52,652 nt of DNA, taken from positions 463,905 to 516,556 of the forward strand of contig NW_019091392.1 of assembly GCF_001949145.1 (NCBI RefSeq). Reading direction: 5' to 3'. A program made the translations under genes and the position numbers. Each line of letters starts with the position of its first letter. Position 1 is the first letter of the stretch. The notes below the pieces were generated by a model that saw only the letters and a program-made list of their open reading frames with translations, was not told the DNA's origin and ran no database searches. Below, piece by piece: positions 21,721 through 30,790 of the stretch. This stretch comes from Acanthaster planci. Its lineage: Eukaryota; Echinodermata; Asteroidea; Valvatida; Acanthasteridae.

Positions 21721-22254
21721 GTAAACGAATCAATTCGAGCTTATGTATACGCATTACTGGGTGCGCAAGCTCAGACCAAGACCAGCGTTTTAGCCCCTGG
21801 CACCAGGTTAGACGCCCAAAGACAGTTTATTACGATCGTAGAGAGTCTAATAAATTCAGCCCCCGATCTAGAACAATCGATTGACCAATTCCAAGATTCA
21901 TTGCAATACGCCAAAACGCCACTAAATTTCGTAGTCGCACTGGGGTTATATCTGGTACCTTCGGATATGGATTTACTTATCGACACGTTTGAAGGTTATA
22001 ATAATAATAATCAAATCGCGACTAATAACATGCACACGGGTTATGTACTGAGTTTAAATTCCGGTGGAGTTTTAGACGATCAAGTGGAAGAAAAAGAACC
22101 AAAAATTTTACCAAACCCAAATATAAAACCCATTTTAACACCTAGCCCCGAAAAGAAACTGTTAGACGCGCATTACGAAGAAAATTTATCTTTGACCGTA
22201 GGAGCCTTTGCCGTCGGTGGTCTCGGTTTTATGCTGTATAAAGTATTAACTTAG
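21721..22254 (+). pseudogene. Polinton copy A hypothetical C-terminally anchored protein
   Basis: Open frame from about 21722 (no ATG; first Met at 21901) to TAG near 22254. It has a helical Gln/Asp-rich part (LDAQRQFITIVESLINSAPD), an Asn run, a Pro/Lys segment and a single hydrophobic C-terminal helix, LTVGAFAVGGLGFMLYKVL. That layout suggests a tail-anchored or virion-membrane protein. It ends tail-to-tail with the minus-strand ORF at 22246, with a 9-base overlap. Function unknown. Confidence 0.5.
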
Positions 22255-22770
22255 AAAAATAAATTCAGGTTCTGGTTCAGGCGTTGGTTCAGGTTCTGGT
22301 TCAGGTGCTGGAGTTCCCGTGGCCTTTACGCTGGCGGCCACGCTCGCGATTATTGCACTAACGGCCAATCCGAAAGCCGTTGAAATGCTTACGATCGTAA
22401 TGCCCTGCTCTAATGTAAAATCCAAATCCATGACGGCCGTAATTGTTTCTTTAATTCGATTAATTTGCCTGCGAATTTTGTCTGTATTTCTACTAATAAT
22501 TTCTAATCGACCTTTTCTCTCAATTTGCAAATCGTCCAAATGCTCCGTGATTTCCGCTCGTTTGGCATCTGTCGTTGCTTCTTCTAATTCATTTTTGACC
22601 TGTTGAATTTTATCGTCTAGTTGATCCAATTTACCCTGATTTAATTTTATTGCTCCTTTGACCGTCGTAACGATTGATCCAAGGCGGCTAACTCGCGATA
22701 ATTTAATCCCTCCGTTTTTACTCGTTTACTTTCTCCTAGGAAATCCGTTTGCCATTGCTTATCGCTCATA
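22246..22770 (-). pseudogene. Polinton copy A coiled-coil membrane protein with PE repeats
   Basis: An intact frame of 127 codons from the ATG at 22629 begins MDQLDDKIQQVKNELEEATT. A charged coiled coil of about 75 residues is followed by one hydrophobic helix (FGLAVSAIIASVAASV) and a C-terminal PEPEPEPTPEPEPE tail. Homologous-looking frame extends upstream (KGAIKLNQGK), and a shifted frame further up starts MSDKQWQTDFLGESKRV near 22770, so the 5' part is frameshifted. No enzymatic motif. The pattern suggests a structural or membrane-associated virion-type protein; that is inference. Confidence 0.5.
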
Positions 22771-22785
22771 AGCTCTTCGACGATT

Positions 22786-23326
22786 TCACAAACTCCTTAA
22801 GCTCGATTTTTCTAATTGAAAGGTTTTTAATCTCTGACTCGCGCGTTCTATCTTTTTGCCGTAGTCCGTAAATCCTAAAATATCTCTCATGAAACCCGTC
22901 CTCGAATATCCAGCAGCTTTCGCGTGTTTGGCTATCCTCTCTAACCTTATCAATTGACCCGGACTCTTTTTTCTCGTTAATAATACTTCCCACGTTGTCC
23001 ATCTTTCAGCGCCCTTGAAAAAAAGCCCCCTATTTGACCGGTATTCAAAAAAATCGTAATTCGGTCTGCTCGGTGTGTCAGTTCTACCCATCTTACGATA
23101 ATTTTCGTAAAAGTTATCGACCATCAGTTTATGAACTTTTAGGTCTAAATCGGATGTTTAGGATCAATTTCGGTTTGACCGTGCCGCTAGTGAATGAAGT
23201 CGAATCGAGTTGGTTGCTGATTTCTAGCTTGCGTAAAGAAAAGTCGTCGTAATTGTCATACGTTAAGTTTGAGTCTTCCCTACTTTCCATGGGTATTTCT
23301 TCGGGGTCAAATCCGCCTTCTGCCAT
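22786..23326 (-). pseudogene. Polinton copy A hypothetical protein, two frames
   Basis: The first frame starts with the ATG at 23326 (MAEGGFDPEEIPMESREDSN), is acidic, and stops at 23129. The following frame opens without a gap (DLDLKVHKLMVDNFYENYRK) and runs to 22786, basic at its end. The two frames abut at about 23130-23150, which suggests one gene of about 180 residues broken by a frameshift. No domain was recognised. It lies between the coiled-coil protein and a small ORF, in the same direction. Confidence 0.45.
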
Positions 23327-23430
23327 TGTTACTTCAAAATAAACGGTTTTATTTTAAGCGGTGGGCAATATTCCTTGTGACACGAGCCATCCTTGCGTGG
23401 CTCATGTGCCGCTCGACATTGCGGTCAATT

Positions 23431-23559
23431 TTAAGCATCTTCGAGGGATAATATATTTAAGTCTGGTGGTTTAATCTTAAACAGCTTTAGACTGACTACC
23501 GCGCAGTGGTAAATCGTATTGGCCACGCCATCTACGTCTATTGATTTAGCGTTACTCAT
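23431..23559 (-). CDS. Small 42-residue ORF in Polinton copy A
   Basis: An ATG at 23559 opens a 42-codon frame (MSNAKSIDVDGVANTIYHCA ... LSLEDA) with an ordinary stop at 23431. It lies in line with the other minus-strand Polinton genes and has an AT-rich upstream stretch. No homologue is known to me. It is shorter than most gene finders accept. Confidence 0.35.
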   Translation of the reverse strand: MSNAKSIDVDGVANTIYHCAVVSLKLFKIKPPDLNILSLEDA

Positions 23560-23616
23560 TCTTATCATATAGTAATTTTATATACCGAATTTTAAATATA
23601 CCGGCTTTTAAATTTA

Positions 23617-23995
23617 TTCCATGTCTGAAATTTCTGGCGTGTATGCGGTTGTTTGAATTTTTGGCGGTGCTTGAACTTTCTCAGGCGCTTTTGACTTATT
23701 TTTCAAAATTAAAAATAATGCGATTCCACCAATAGCCAAGACGCCCAATACGAAATTTCAATTTTCTGTGAGCGTTTTATAAATTTTATTTTCCGAGCTC
23801 GTTTCACTCGTTTCAGATTCACGAATTTTCATTTTGGCCAGCTGCTCTTTTATCTTTCGATTATGTTCCGCTAATTTTTTGCCCTGCTCTGCGCGTTTGG
23901 GATTTTTAAATTTCGTTACCGTTTGAACTTTTTCACGATTTCGCCGGGCTGCTCGCTTGGCTCGCTGTTGGTTGCTCTACCGTTGACATCTTCTT
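23617..23995 (-). pseudogene. Polinton copy A basic protein with C-terminal membrane helix
   Basis: An ATG near 23991 starts MSTVEQP, and the sequence then shifts frame to RAARRNREKVQTVTKFKNPK and RAEQGKKLAEHNRKIKEQL, a strongly basic helical part. After a TGA near 23759 the frame continues with the membrane helix VLGVLAIGGIALFLILK and a polar tail ending YTPEISDME. A small basic protein with one membrane helix beside the packaging genes is a recurring Polinton theme, by recollection rather than search. It is broken by one frameshift and one stop. Confidence 0.5.
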
Positions 23996-24039
23996 TTATA
24001 ACAGACGTTTTTTGTTTATGGATAAATGTTTAACGGCGA

Positions 24040-24392
24040 TAAATAAACTCCGTATTATAACATAACTCGCTTAAAAGATGGCTCATCGTTTGACTAATTA
24101 TCGGGTCGTTATTTAATCTTTCGTCAAAAGTTCTTCGGGATTTAAATCGATATTGAAACCTAAAAAATTGACTGGAGTTGCGATACCCAAAAGACGCGTG
24201 TATAAACTCAGAATTGCGTTGGCCAGCGAGTTTTTTCTTTACCGAAGCGCGCCTCGTATAGATTGACCCCTTACATTTACCGAGGTATTTTTTTACTTTC
24301 GCCCGATGCTACGATCGAGCAGAGACGATCTTTGGTTCGGTGGGTGTGTAGATTCGTTTTTTGACTCCCTGAGAATTGAGATTTAATATCCA
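24040..24392 (-). pseudogene. Polinton copy A basic hypothetical protein
   Basis: The frame reads LNSQGVKKRIYTPTEPKIVS, a TAG, then HRAKVKKYLGKCKGSIYTRR and ASVKKKLAGQRNSEFIHASF, on the same strand as its neighbours. It is rich in Lys/Arg, as expected of a nucleic-acid-binding protein. The start is unclear: an ATG near 24394 is one frame off. The family was not recognised. Confidence 0.35.
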
Positions 24393-24639
24393 TTTATAAT
24401 ATGAATTTTAAATTTATTTAACTCGTGTTTTAGGCATATGTATTGGTATGTTAAGTAGGTCAAGTTAACTGCAATAACTAATTGAATAACAAGTTGAATG
24501 ATTTGTAGCATTACTATTATTTAATTATAACTAAACTAAAAAAGTTTGAACCGAGTCGATATCAACTCAGTTCAAGGAATAAATAAATAACTACCTAATA
24601 TTAGCTTTTAACTACTTACAAATCTGTTGATTGGGGTAC

Positions 24640-25120
24640 CATATTACACTTACGCATTATATTACATCTCCGGCAAGCCAATACACAATTCCATTTTAAA
24701 TGCCCCAAATCAGTGTGCAACCGTTCGATCGTTTCTTGATCGTCTTTCCTCGATATATTGCAGTTTCACCGTGCCAAGTAGTAACAATTTACATGGTTGT
24801 CGACTAATTCTTCTAAAAATTCCCTATCGATAAATTTTTCAGGGCTGAAAAGATGTTTTGTTCGTCGTACTTTTTAGAGTCACTCAGTTAATGGTGATTT
24901 TAACAGCGTCGCTACAAATCTTGGATTCATATCTACGTCTCCTGTGTTCACATATTCCAACACCGCCGCATTGAACGCACCGAGATTTTCGTTTGCAATG
25001 AGGGCATTTATGTTTATTTTGACTCTCTATTTGTCTATCAATACAATTATTACAACATAAATTTGTCTCGCCATTTGGTTTAATTCGAAAATTTCTTTTA
25101 ATTTTTTGCAGTTGGTACAT
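24640..25120 (-). pseudogene. ICEH-type zinc finger protein with HNH-like domain
   Basis: The ATG at 25120 opens an 78-codon frame with paired Cys motifs: CCNNC, CPHCKRKSRCVQC, then GGVGICEHRRRRYESKIC. After a stop the same protein seems to go on in another frame: KFIDREFLEELVDNHVNCYY, then ERLHTDLGHLKWNCVLACRRCN, with the last Cys pair typical of HNH/zinc-finger nucleases (roughly 24650-24840). The gene follows the packaging ATPase by about 57 bases, and a related zinc gene also follows the ATPase in copy C. A role in DNA cutting or binding during replication or packaging is inference. It is broken by a stop and a frameshift. Confidence 0.55.
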
Positions 25121-25176
25121 TTTTTACTCTCCATCTCAAATATTGTCAATTTTTAAAAATATTTTATAAGTTTTAT

Positions 25177-25790
25177 TCACACCAGACACCATGACACAGG
25201 CGCTCGAGTATTTACGACGAATTTACTATATTTTATATTTCTTAAATGCTCTTTTAATCGATCGCGTTCGTCATAGGGTATAACATCGTTTTCATCCAAC
25301 ATTTGCTCAAAAGACGACTCATCTGTACAGTAAAAAATAGCTGCCCACACCGTATTACTCCTGAAGTCTTTTAAAACAGTGTTATATTTTTGCGTTAACA
25401 ACCAACAGGAATGCGAGTAATGGCGCCCACTGAAGGCCATCTTAGACAACGCGCACGATTTTTTCGATACTTTATAATCTGCTCCAAGGCGCAATCATCG
25501 ATAGTAAATAAGGTATTTACTCCGTCAAAAATTTGCTGGTATGAGTGAATAGCCTCATTTAGTTCTAAATTTTCTCGATCCAAATTGCATAAATAAACGT
25601 GTTCATCGGCATAGATCTCAAGTCGGTCTAAATAAGTCTTATTCTTAAATAACGTGGGACAAATAATTATAATTGTCTCAAACGTAAATTTATACTTGGT
25701 TTCTAATAGGTCCAATATCCACCGAGTTTTGCCACTCCCGGTATCACCTACGATTAACGCCCAATGCGGACTTTTAAACATCTGACTCAT
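25177..25790 (-). pseudogene. Polinton packaging ATPase (A32/FtsK-HerA type), broken
   Basis: The ATG at 25790 starts MSQMFKSPHWALIVGDTGSG. Walker A is GDTGSGKT (residues 15-22), and the predicted strand plus acidic pair for Walker B is NTLFTIDDCALE. A frameshift near 25485 moves the rest to the frame running to 25177 (SKMAFSGRHYSHSCWLLTQK, ending SWCLV). The enzyme would pump element DNA into the capsid. It starts 13 bases after the stop of the capsid gene and is followed by the zinc/HNH gene. The Walker residues are intact, but the frame is not. Confidence 0.82.
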
Positions 25791-25803
25791 TTTATTTATC
25801 TAC

Positions 25804-25905
25804 TTAATACACTAAACTCTTAAAATTCCTATCCTCAACTGTCAACTGCGAATCCATAATTAAAAAGACGTTCATCATCAAAGGCCCCGCGGTTTCTGCC
25901 TTGTG
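25804..25905 (-). pseudogene. Polinton major capsid protein, C-terminal fragment
   Basis: Only the last ~33 codons remain, ending MDSQLTVEDRNFKSLVY and a stop at 25804. The same end, MDAQLTIEDGNFNSMVY, terminates the long capsid gene of copy C (stop 45393-45395), and in both copies the ATPase ATG follows within 13-17 bases. Upstream of about 25905 the minus frame turns into the reverse complement of an integrase gene, so the body of the capsid gene has been deleted. Confidence 0.75.
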
Positions 25906-25911
25906 TGAGTT

Positions 25912-26216
25912 TAAAAAGCTGATGACAAAAGTAAAGTAGAAATTAAAGTGGGTGAACCGGGCGTTCATAGGTCGCAGGGAATTGTCGAACAATTTAATCG
26001 AACTTTGGCCGAAAGGTTAAACGTGGGTGCTCGTTACGTGAAATGGGTGAAACGCTTGCCTCAAGTCAGAAAATCGCTAAATGAAGAAAAAACGCATTTA
26101 ATCGAAAAAGAGTCTGCAAACGCCGTAAAATTGGGTTACGTACGGCAAATGCCCGCAGCGCCCATAAAAAGCAAATCGTGCGATTTACCTCCAGATGTAT
26201 TAGTCAGATATTTATA
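25912..26216 (+). pseudogene. Polinton integrase, C-terminal half fragment
   Basis: The frame reads VGEPGVHRSQGIVEQFNRTL, an rve-core segment containing the catalytic-type Glu helix, then VKWVKRLPQVRKSLNEE, and stops at 26216. The same words occur in copy B (minus, 37080-37230). The N-terminal half with the first catalytic Asp residues is missing. The gene runs head-on into the polymerase end (26247), as in copy B, so convergent integrase/polymerase order is preserved. Confidence 0.8.
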
Positions 26217-26246
26217 GATCAAGAAGGCGGCCTCCAAATTCATCTT

Positions 26247-29150
26247 TCATCTTGCCGATAATTTGTTAATTTTTTGGATCATAGAGTTTATGGTCCTGGG
26301 ATAATTGCTAAAGTCAAATAAATTACATTTTTTGCGCAGGTATTTCATTAAATTACCCGTTTGAATGTAAACTAATAAGCAATCAGTATCCGTATAAAGT
26401 AGGCTTATTTTATCAGGGATATCAGTTTTTAACGTGTTATAATAAAATCGTATATTTCTCTGTCGAGTACTCTTACACCGCAACAGATCGGCTTATTCAG
26501 CTGCGTTTTTATGCGATACATCTCGACGAACGAGAGATCGCACTAACGGTCGATTTATAATTCGGTTTAAAAGTTAGCTTCTGGTATTTTTCGGCATCTT
26601 GCGAGTCTCTCAATAAATGCCGGTCCATTCGGTAACGCACGTTTTCCATCATTTTACCAAAAACCGAGTATTCATCAAGTTGAAAAAGTCCTTCTCGAAA
26701 TCTGACTCGGCCAATTTACGTCACTCGGTGTTTTTTTCGATATAACTCTTCATCCATGGAGTCTGTACGACATCACACAATGCACCTGTTTTAAGTCTAG
26801 ACCGAGTTCTAAATATTTCTGTAAAGAATGAACGACGTATTTATGTTTTGTGTTTAAAGTCGGTACGAGTTTATCTATCGAAGTAGTCCGCTCGCCTTGG
26901 GATATCAAGTCTTTTTGGTATTCCGACAGCCATTCATTTGGAATAATATATTTTCCGGTGCCAGTGGGAACACATTGTGCTTGTCGTGCAAAAGTTCGGG
27001 TAATCTAACGTCACCTCGAGTATATAACTTTTTGACACTCTTGAATAAATTTTCGACATGTACTGTGGAGTAAATTTGGTCACGTCCTGAATCCACATGA
27101 AATGTTTAAAAGGCAAAGGTTGACTCATGGCCCAGCCGTATAAATTATTTGCGTCTAAATACGTAATATACAACGTTGGTTTCTCGGGGCCATAATCTTT
27201 TAATTCGGGATTATTCGCCTTGGCATTGAGCAATGCACACACTCTAGGCATAAAAAATAGTTCAAAAAATAGATGCTTGTCGAAATTTGTCAACAGTTCC
27301 AGTTCGATACTGGAGTGCTTTGGCAACGCATCCCAAGATAATCCCGGATACGCATAATAATTCGCCGGGTCGAGGCCGTAATTTATTTTACACACTTCCG
27401 TAAATTTTCAAATACGCCCGCTAATAATAGTACGCCCCCCTCGACGTATACATCGTGGTAATCGCCGAGATTACGGCAGCTGCACGTTTCCCATACATTT
27501 TAGGCCCGAGAATATTCTTCATCAGTAACAAACACTTGCCTCAACGAACTGTAAAAAGCAACTCTAAGGAGGCATTTGTGATTCTTCAAATTTATCAAAC
27601 GAGTCGATATATTCGTAAGGGTAAATCCCCTTTTCTAAAAGTAAATCGGTATTATTTGGGAATCTTTCCCGAAGTAAGTTAAGATCATCGGGTGAGCAAT
27701 TTTTAACCAGTCTATCTAGCGAAGCTGCCATGAAATGAAACGAGTCTAGGAACCTAAGTTGATCGAAGCTAAACGAAATATAATTTTCGGTGTTTTTAGC
27801 GATGACTTTAATTTTACTGCGCGTCGTATTTCTCTAAATTGTGCAGAATCACTGGAATGGGCGTTTGATTTGGGACTACTCGTAACTCTGAATTACAACT
27901 GGCATGCGCGGGGCCTCGATATTTGCCCGTCACGTGACAATGATCACTAACTTTTCGAAATTTATTAATTGGTTTTGTGCACGTCATACAAATGTAATCT
28001 CTGAAACCAGATTTATTTACTGAACTAAAGACAATTTTTCGCATTTAGTGTTTGGTTCGTTTGGAATTGGACACGGGCGTTGCGATAAGTTTTTGGCAAA
28101 TCCAGCATCCGTGGCAATTTTCGTAAATCTTTTGCAATTCGTCAGACCAAATAATCGGCTTAGGATTTGCAAATGTTTTATTGATCTTGCCGACTTCTCT
28201 GGATAGTGACTGCACAAATTTAACTGCTGCATCTTGACCTCTGTAAGTCTTGGGACCAGTGCACGCGCCGTCGCATCTGACAACCGTGTATGAATAGCCA
28301 CACGGCTTATGGGTTTGTGTTTTGACCGTGTTTGTTTGTGTTGGCAGTAAGTGTTCTAAAACAGACTCGAAATACGCGAAGATTATAAACGGGGCATCCT
28401 GCTTTTTTTTTTTTATAATTGTCAACCTTGAGAATATTTTTTCCCTTTAGCAGGCATTTCGACTTTGCACGCCGCTGCGTCGATTCCCTGGCAATCCTCT
28501 TTATGCCGGTTGAGTCGTTCTTCGGTTTGAAAATGTGACAGACATTTAAAACACCGAAAAGATTTACCGTTATGATTATTGACGTCGCCCATAAATCGTG
28601 AAAGTTTTTAATCCAGCAATAATGACTTATTTCGCCTTGGGTAAAATAAAGTAAATTAATGGGCTCTTTTTTGCGTTTAGTCTTGTAAAGCACGTAAGTG
28701 CCTTCTTTATCCTAGTAACCACACACAATAATTGCCAAGTTGCTCTGTGCTTCGATTCGTGGAATTTGTGAAATTGGCGTTGGAAAATTTATATTTGGGA
28801 AATTTAAGCCGTCTTCTTTAGTGTAGGTCGAAACTCTATCCTCGTGTATATAATATTTTGGATTCGTTTCCAACTGACGTTTGACATTGTCTGAATATAA
28901 TCCTAAGGCTGCTCGCAACGCCCAGCGAATGCATTCTTGACCTTCTTTATTTTGAACGTTGACAATTGCTTTCTTATCTACCAAATATTTGGTAGTGGAA
29001 TATAGTTGCGCCTAACGGGTTATACTTTACCACGTTGATATAAAAGGCATGTACTTTATCGAACACCCAGCCCGATCCATGCTGCTTGTGAGCTTCTACG
29101 TCTTGTAGATGTTGCACGATCTGCTTGCTTAACGCTTCTTTAACTATTTT
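26247..29150 (-). pseudogene. POLB: Polinton protein-primed DNA polymerase B, broken
   Basis: The N-terminal part runs from about 29145: KEALSKQIVQHLQDVEAHKQ, GSGWVFDK and INVVKYNPL, then AIVNVQNKEGQECIRWALRA (28712-28984). The exonuclease segment reads FIIFAYFESVL near 28385, where the motif I Asp is replaced by Tyr. A zinc-like block DHCHVTGKYRGPAHASCN follows at about 27890-27950. Motif A is TYLDANNLYGWAMSQPLP with Asp at 27153-27155, and motif C is LLYTDTDCLL with its first Asp at 26388-26390. Stops and shifts are frequent; the palm part between motifs A and C is badly damaged. The enzyme would have replicated the element from a protein primer. Confidence 0.85.
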
Positions 29151-29829
29151 CCGGCGGTGGAAAGCGCCCGGGAGAGGTCCCGAGTATTGGGGGGAGACCC
29201 GAGTTGGTTTGGGAGGCTAAGGCTGGCTTGAAATGAGGGAAAGAAGGGCTGGTGTCTCCAACCCCCACTACTCAACTTGAGGATTTTAGCAGGGGTCCGC
29301 AACGAACTTTAGAAACAGTTTCTGACTCAAAACTTTCATTATCGTTGATAAGTGATCGCGTATTTATACCTGTATTATATAATTTAAACGGAATGCTCGC
29401 CTTAGAATTCATCGTCTGGGGTGTAAATCATTAGTCTTATTTTTATGGGGTGAAAGTAATTATGTCCACACCTGAATTGGAAATTAATAATACTCAGGCC
29501 TTAATCTACAAAGCGCAGTCCTAACTGAGGGTCCTACGTTCTTCATAAATTACAGTAAATGCTTACATAGGCGTTCGTCGTCTGGGTATAATAATATTCA
29601 TCACTCAGGTTCATGGGGTGCAAGTAAAATTTTGGCTGATCGTAATTTTCTCGTAATGGCAAAGCGCCATGTGTACTCAAACACTGTGACAGCACAGACT
29701 TGGAGAGTTTCTCCCTAATTTGAAGTCCCTATACGTTCTATTTTTGTTGCATAGAAGTGTTTGTAGGCCCTACGTTCTATTTTTGTTACATCGAAGTGTT
29801 TGTGTTTCGGTCTCAACAGGGTGCTTCAA
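29151..29829. other. Spacer between head-to-head Polinton copies A and B
   Basis: This segment separates the 5' ends of two polymerase genes pointing away from each other. It contains a GC-rich patch (29160-29260), two diverged copies of a piece around GTCTGGG-TGTAA...ATGGGGTG-AAGTAA (near 29410 and 29580) and a direct duplication of CTACGTTCTATTTTTGTT... (29730-29765 and 29770-29806). No long terminal inverted repeat could be demonstrated, although Polinton termini would be expected here. Confidence 0.45.
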
Positions 29830-30500
29830 ATAGCCGAAATGCCAGACCCATACTCTCTAACTTTAGGTATTTCAGAAAGACAGACGATACAACGTACCTC
29901 TACCTCCACCTCGACGCCGTCAACACACCAGAAAATCACGCGTACGGGCGATCCAAACGAGCGAACGTCAATTCCAAAAGCTCGCGTGTCAGTTGTTTCA
30001 CCAGCTCTTACGAATAGTATGAGACAATCAAATAAACTATACAGCCACGGTCGATAAGGTCGCGTTTTATGAAAAGATCTCATTACCCGACCGGAAACAT
30101 TTGCAGAAGCAGACATTCAAGGAACTGACGATTCCAAGGAAAGATAGAAATTGGAAATTGATGCCACGTTTCTTTAAAAAACGATCTAATACACTCCTTT
30201 GACTTTTATAAAAGGTACATCGAAGCAACAGCTTTGTCTGATTTTCGAGAAATAGAAGCCCACAAGCTACAAACGACGATCAAAATTCAGTTTAAAATGG
30301 AAAGACAAGAGCCACAAGAAAACAAATTAGGTATTTTTACGTTTAACAGTACAAACATGAAGGTGTTTCACGAACAGGACGTCAAGAACAAGTTGGAAGG
30401 GAACAAACTGAATGACGCTCTAAAATCATTGCCAACTCTGCCTGCATTTGCCAAGAAACCGAAAATGTCACTACTTAATACATATTTGGAAAAGTTGTGA
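29830..30500 (+). pseudogene. POLB: Polinton copy B polymerase B, N-terminal part
   Basis: The frames read FRYFRKTDDTTYLYLHLDAV, later RNWKLMPRFFKK and YKRYIEATALSDFREIEAHK followed by LQTTIKIQFKMERQEPQ, and end ...LLNTYLEKL at 30500. Copy C (minus, 48350-49156) has the matching words RNWELRPRLF, FTQYIEAKVKSELRQLGGIK and LQTAVKVKFIKERPDQE in the same order, which identifies this as the polymerase N-terminal region. Several frameshifts are present. On its own this piece has no catalytic motif. Confidence 0.65.
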
Positions 30501-30790
30501 TGTCACCGAATTATTGTAAAATGTACCCATCAGACAGATGGATTCAGCCATGGCTAAGTCTTGTCTCATTACTGTAAATCTAATGTTTTTTGTAGTCCTA
30601 GTCCTTGTCAGTCTGAGGTCGGGGCACACAAGCTTTCAGCTTCACCAACGTACCTCAATGATGCCCTCTGTTTTTGTGTTTACTAAGTGTCAATATTATT
30701 GTCCTTCGTCTTAATATAATTGTATTACCTATGGCTCTTTTAAGAGCAATGTTGAAATAAATGTTGTTGAACCTGAAAAATTGTTTTGTC
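30501..30790 (+). mobile_element. Possible 3' UTR fragment of a CR1-like element
   Basis: Downstream of the polymerase piece the sequence ends with GTTGAAATAAATGTTGTTGAAC, with AATAAA at 30756-30761, resembling CR1/Jockey 3' UTR ends found in marine invertebrates. There is no ORF. The assignment rests on the 3' end style only. Confidence 0.35.

Larger units (their letters stand above)
21345..29150 (-). mobile_element. Polinton/Maverick copy A (mostly minus strand), decayed
   Basis: The segment carries a set of genes diagnostic of Polintons: protein-primed-type DNA polymerase B, retroviral-type integrase convergent to it, the C-terminus of the double jelly-roll major capsid protein and an A32-like packaging ATPase, plus several small proteins. 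Codon-sized gaps, stops and frameshifts occur in most genes. Terminal inverted repeats and the 6-bp target duplication were not found, so both ends are estimates from gene content. A capsid/integrase junction at about 25905-25912 marks a large internal deletion. Confidence 0.82.
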
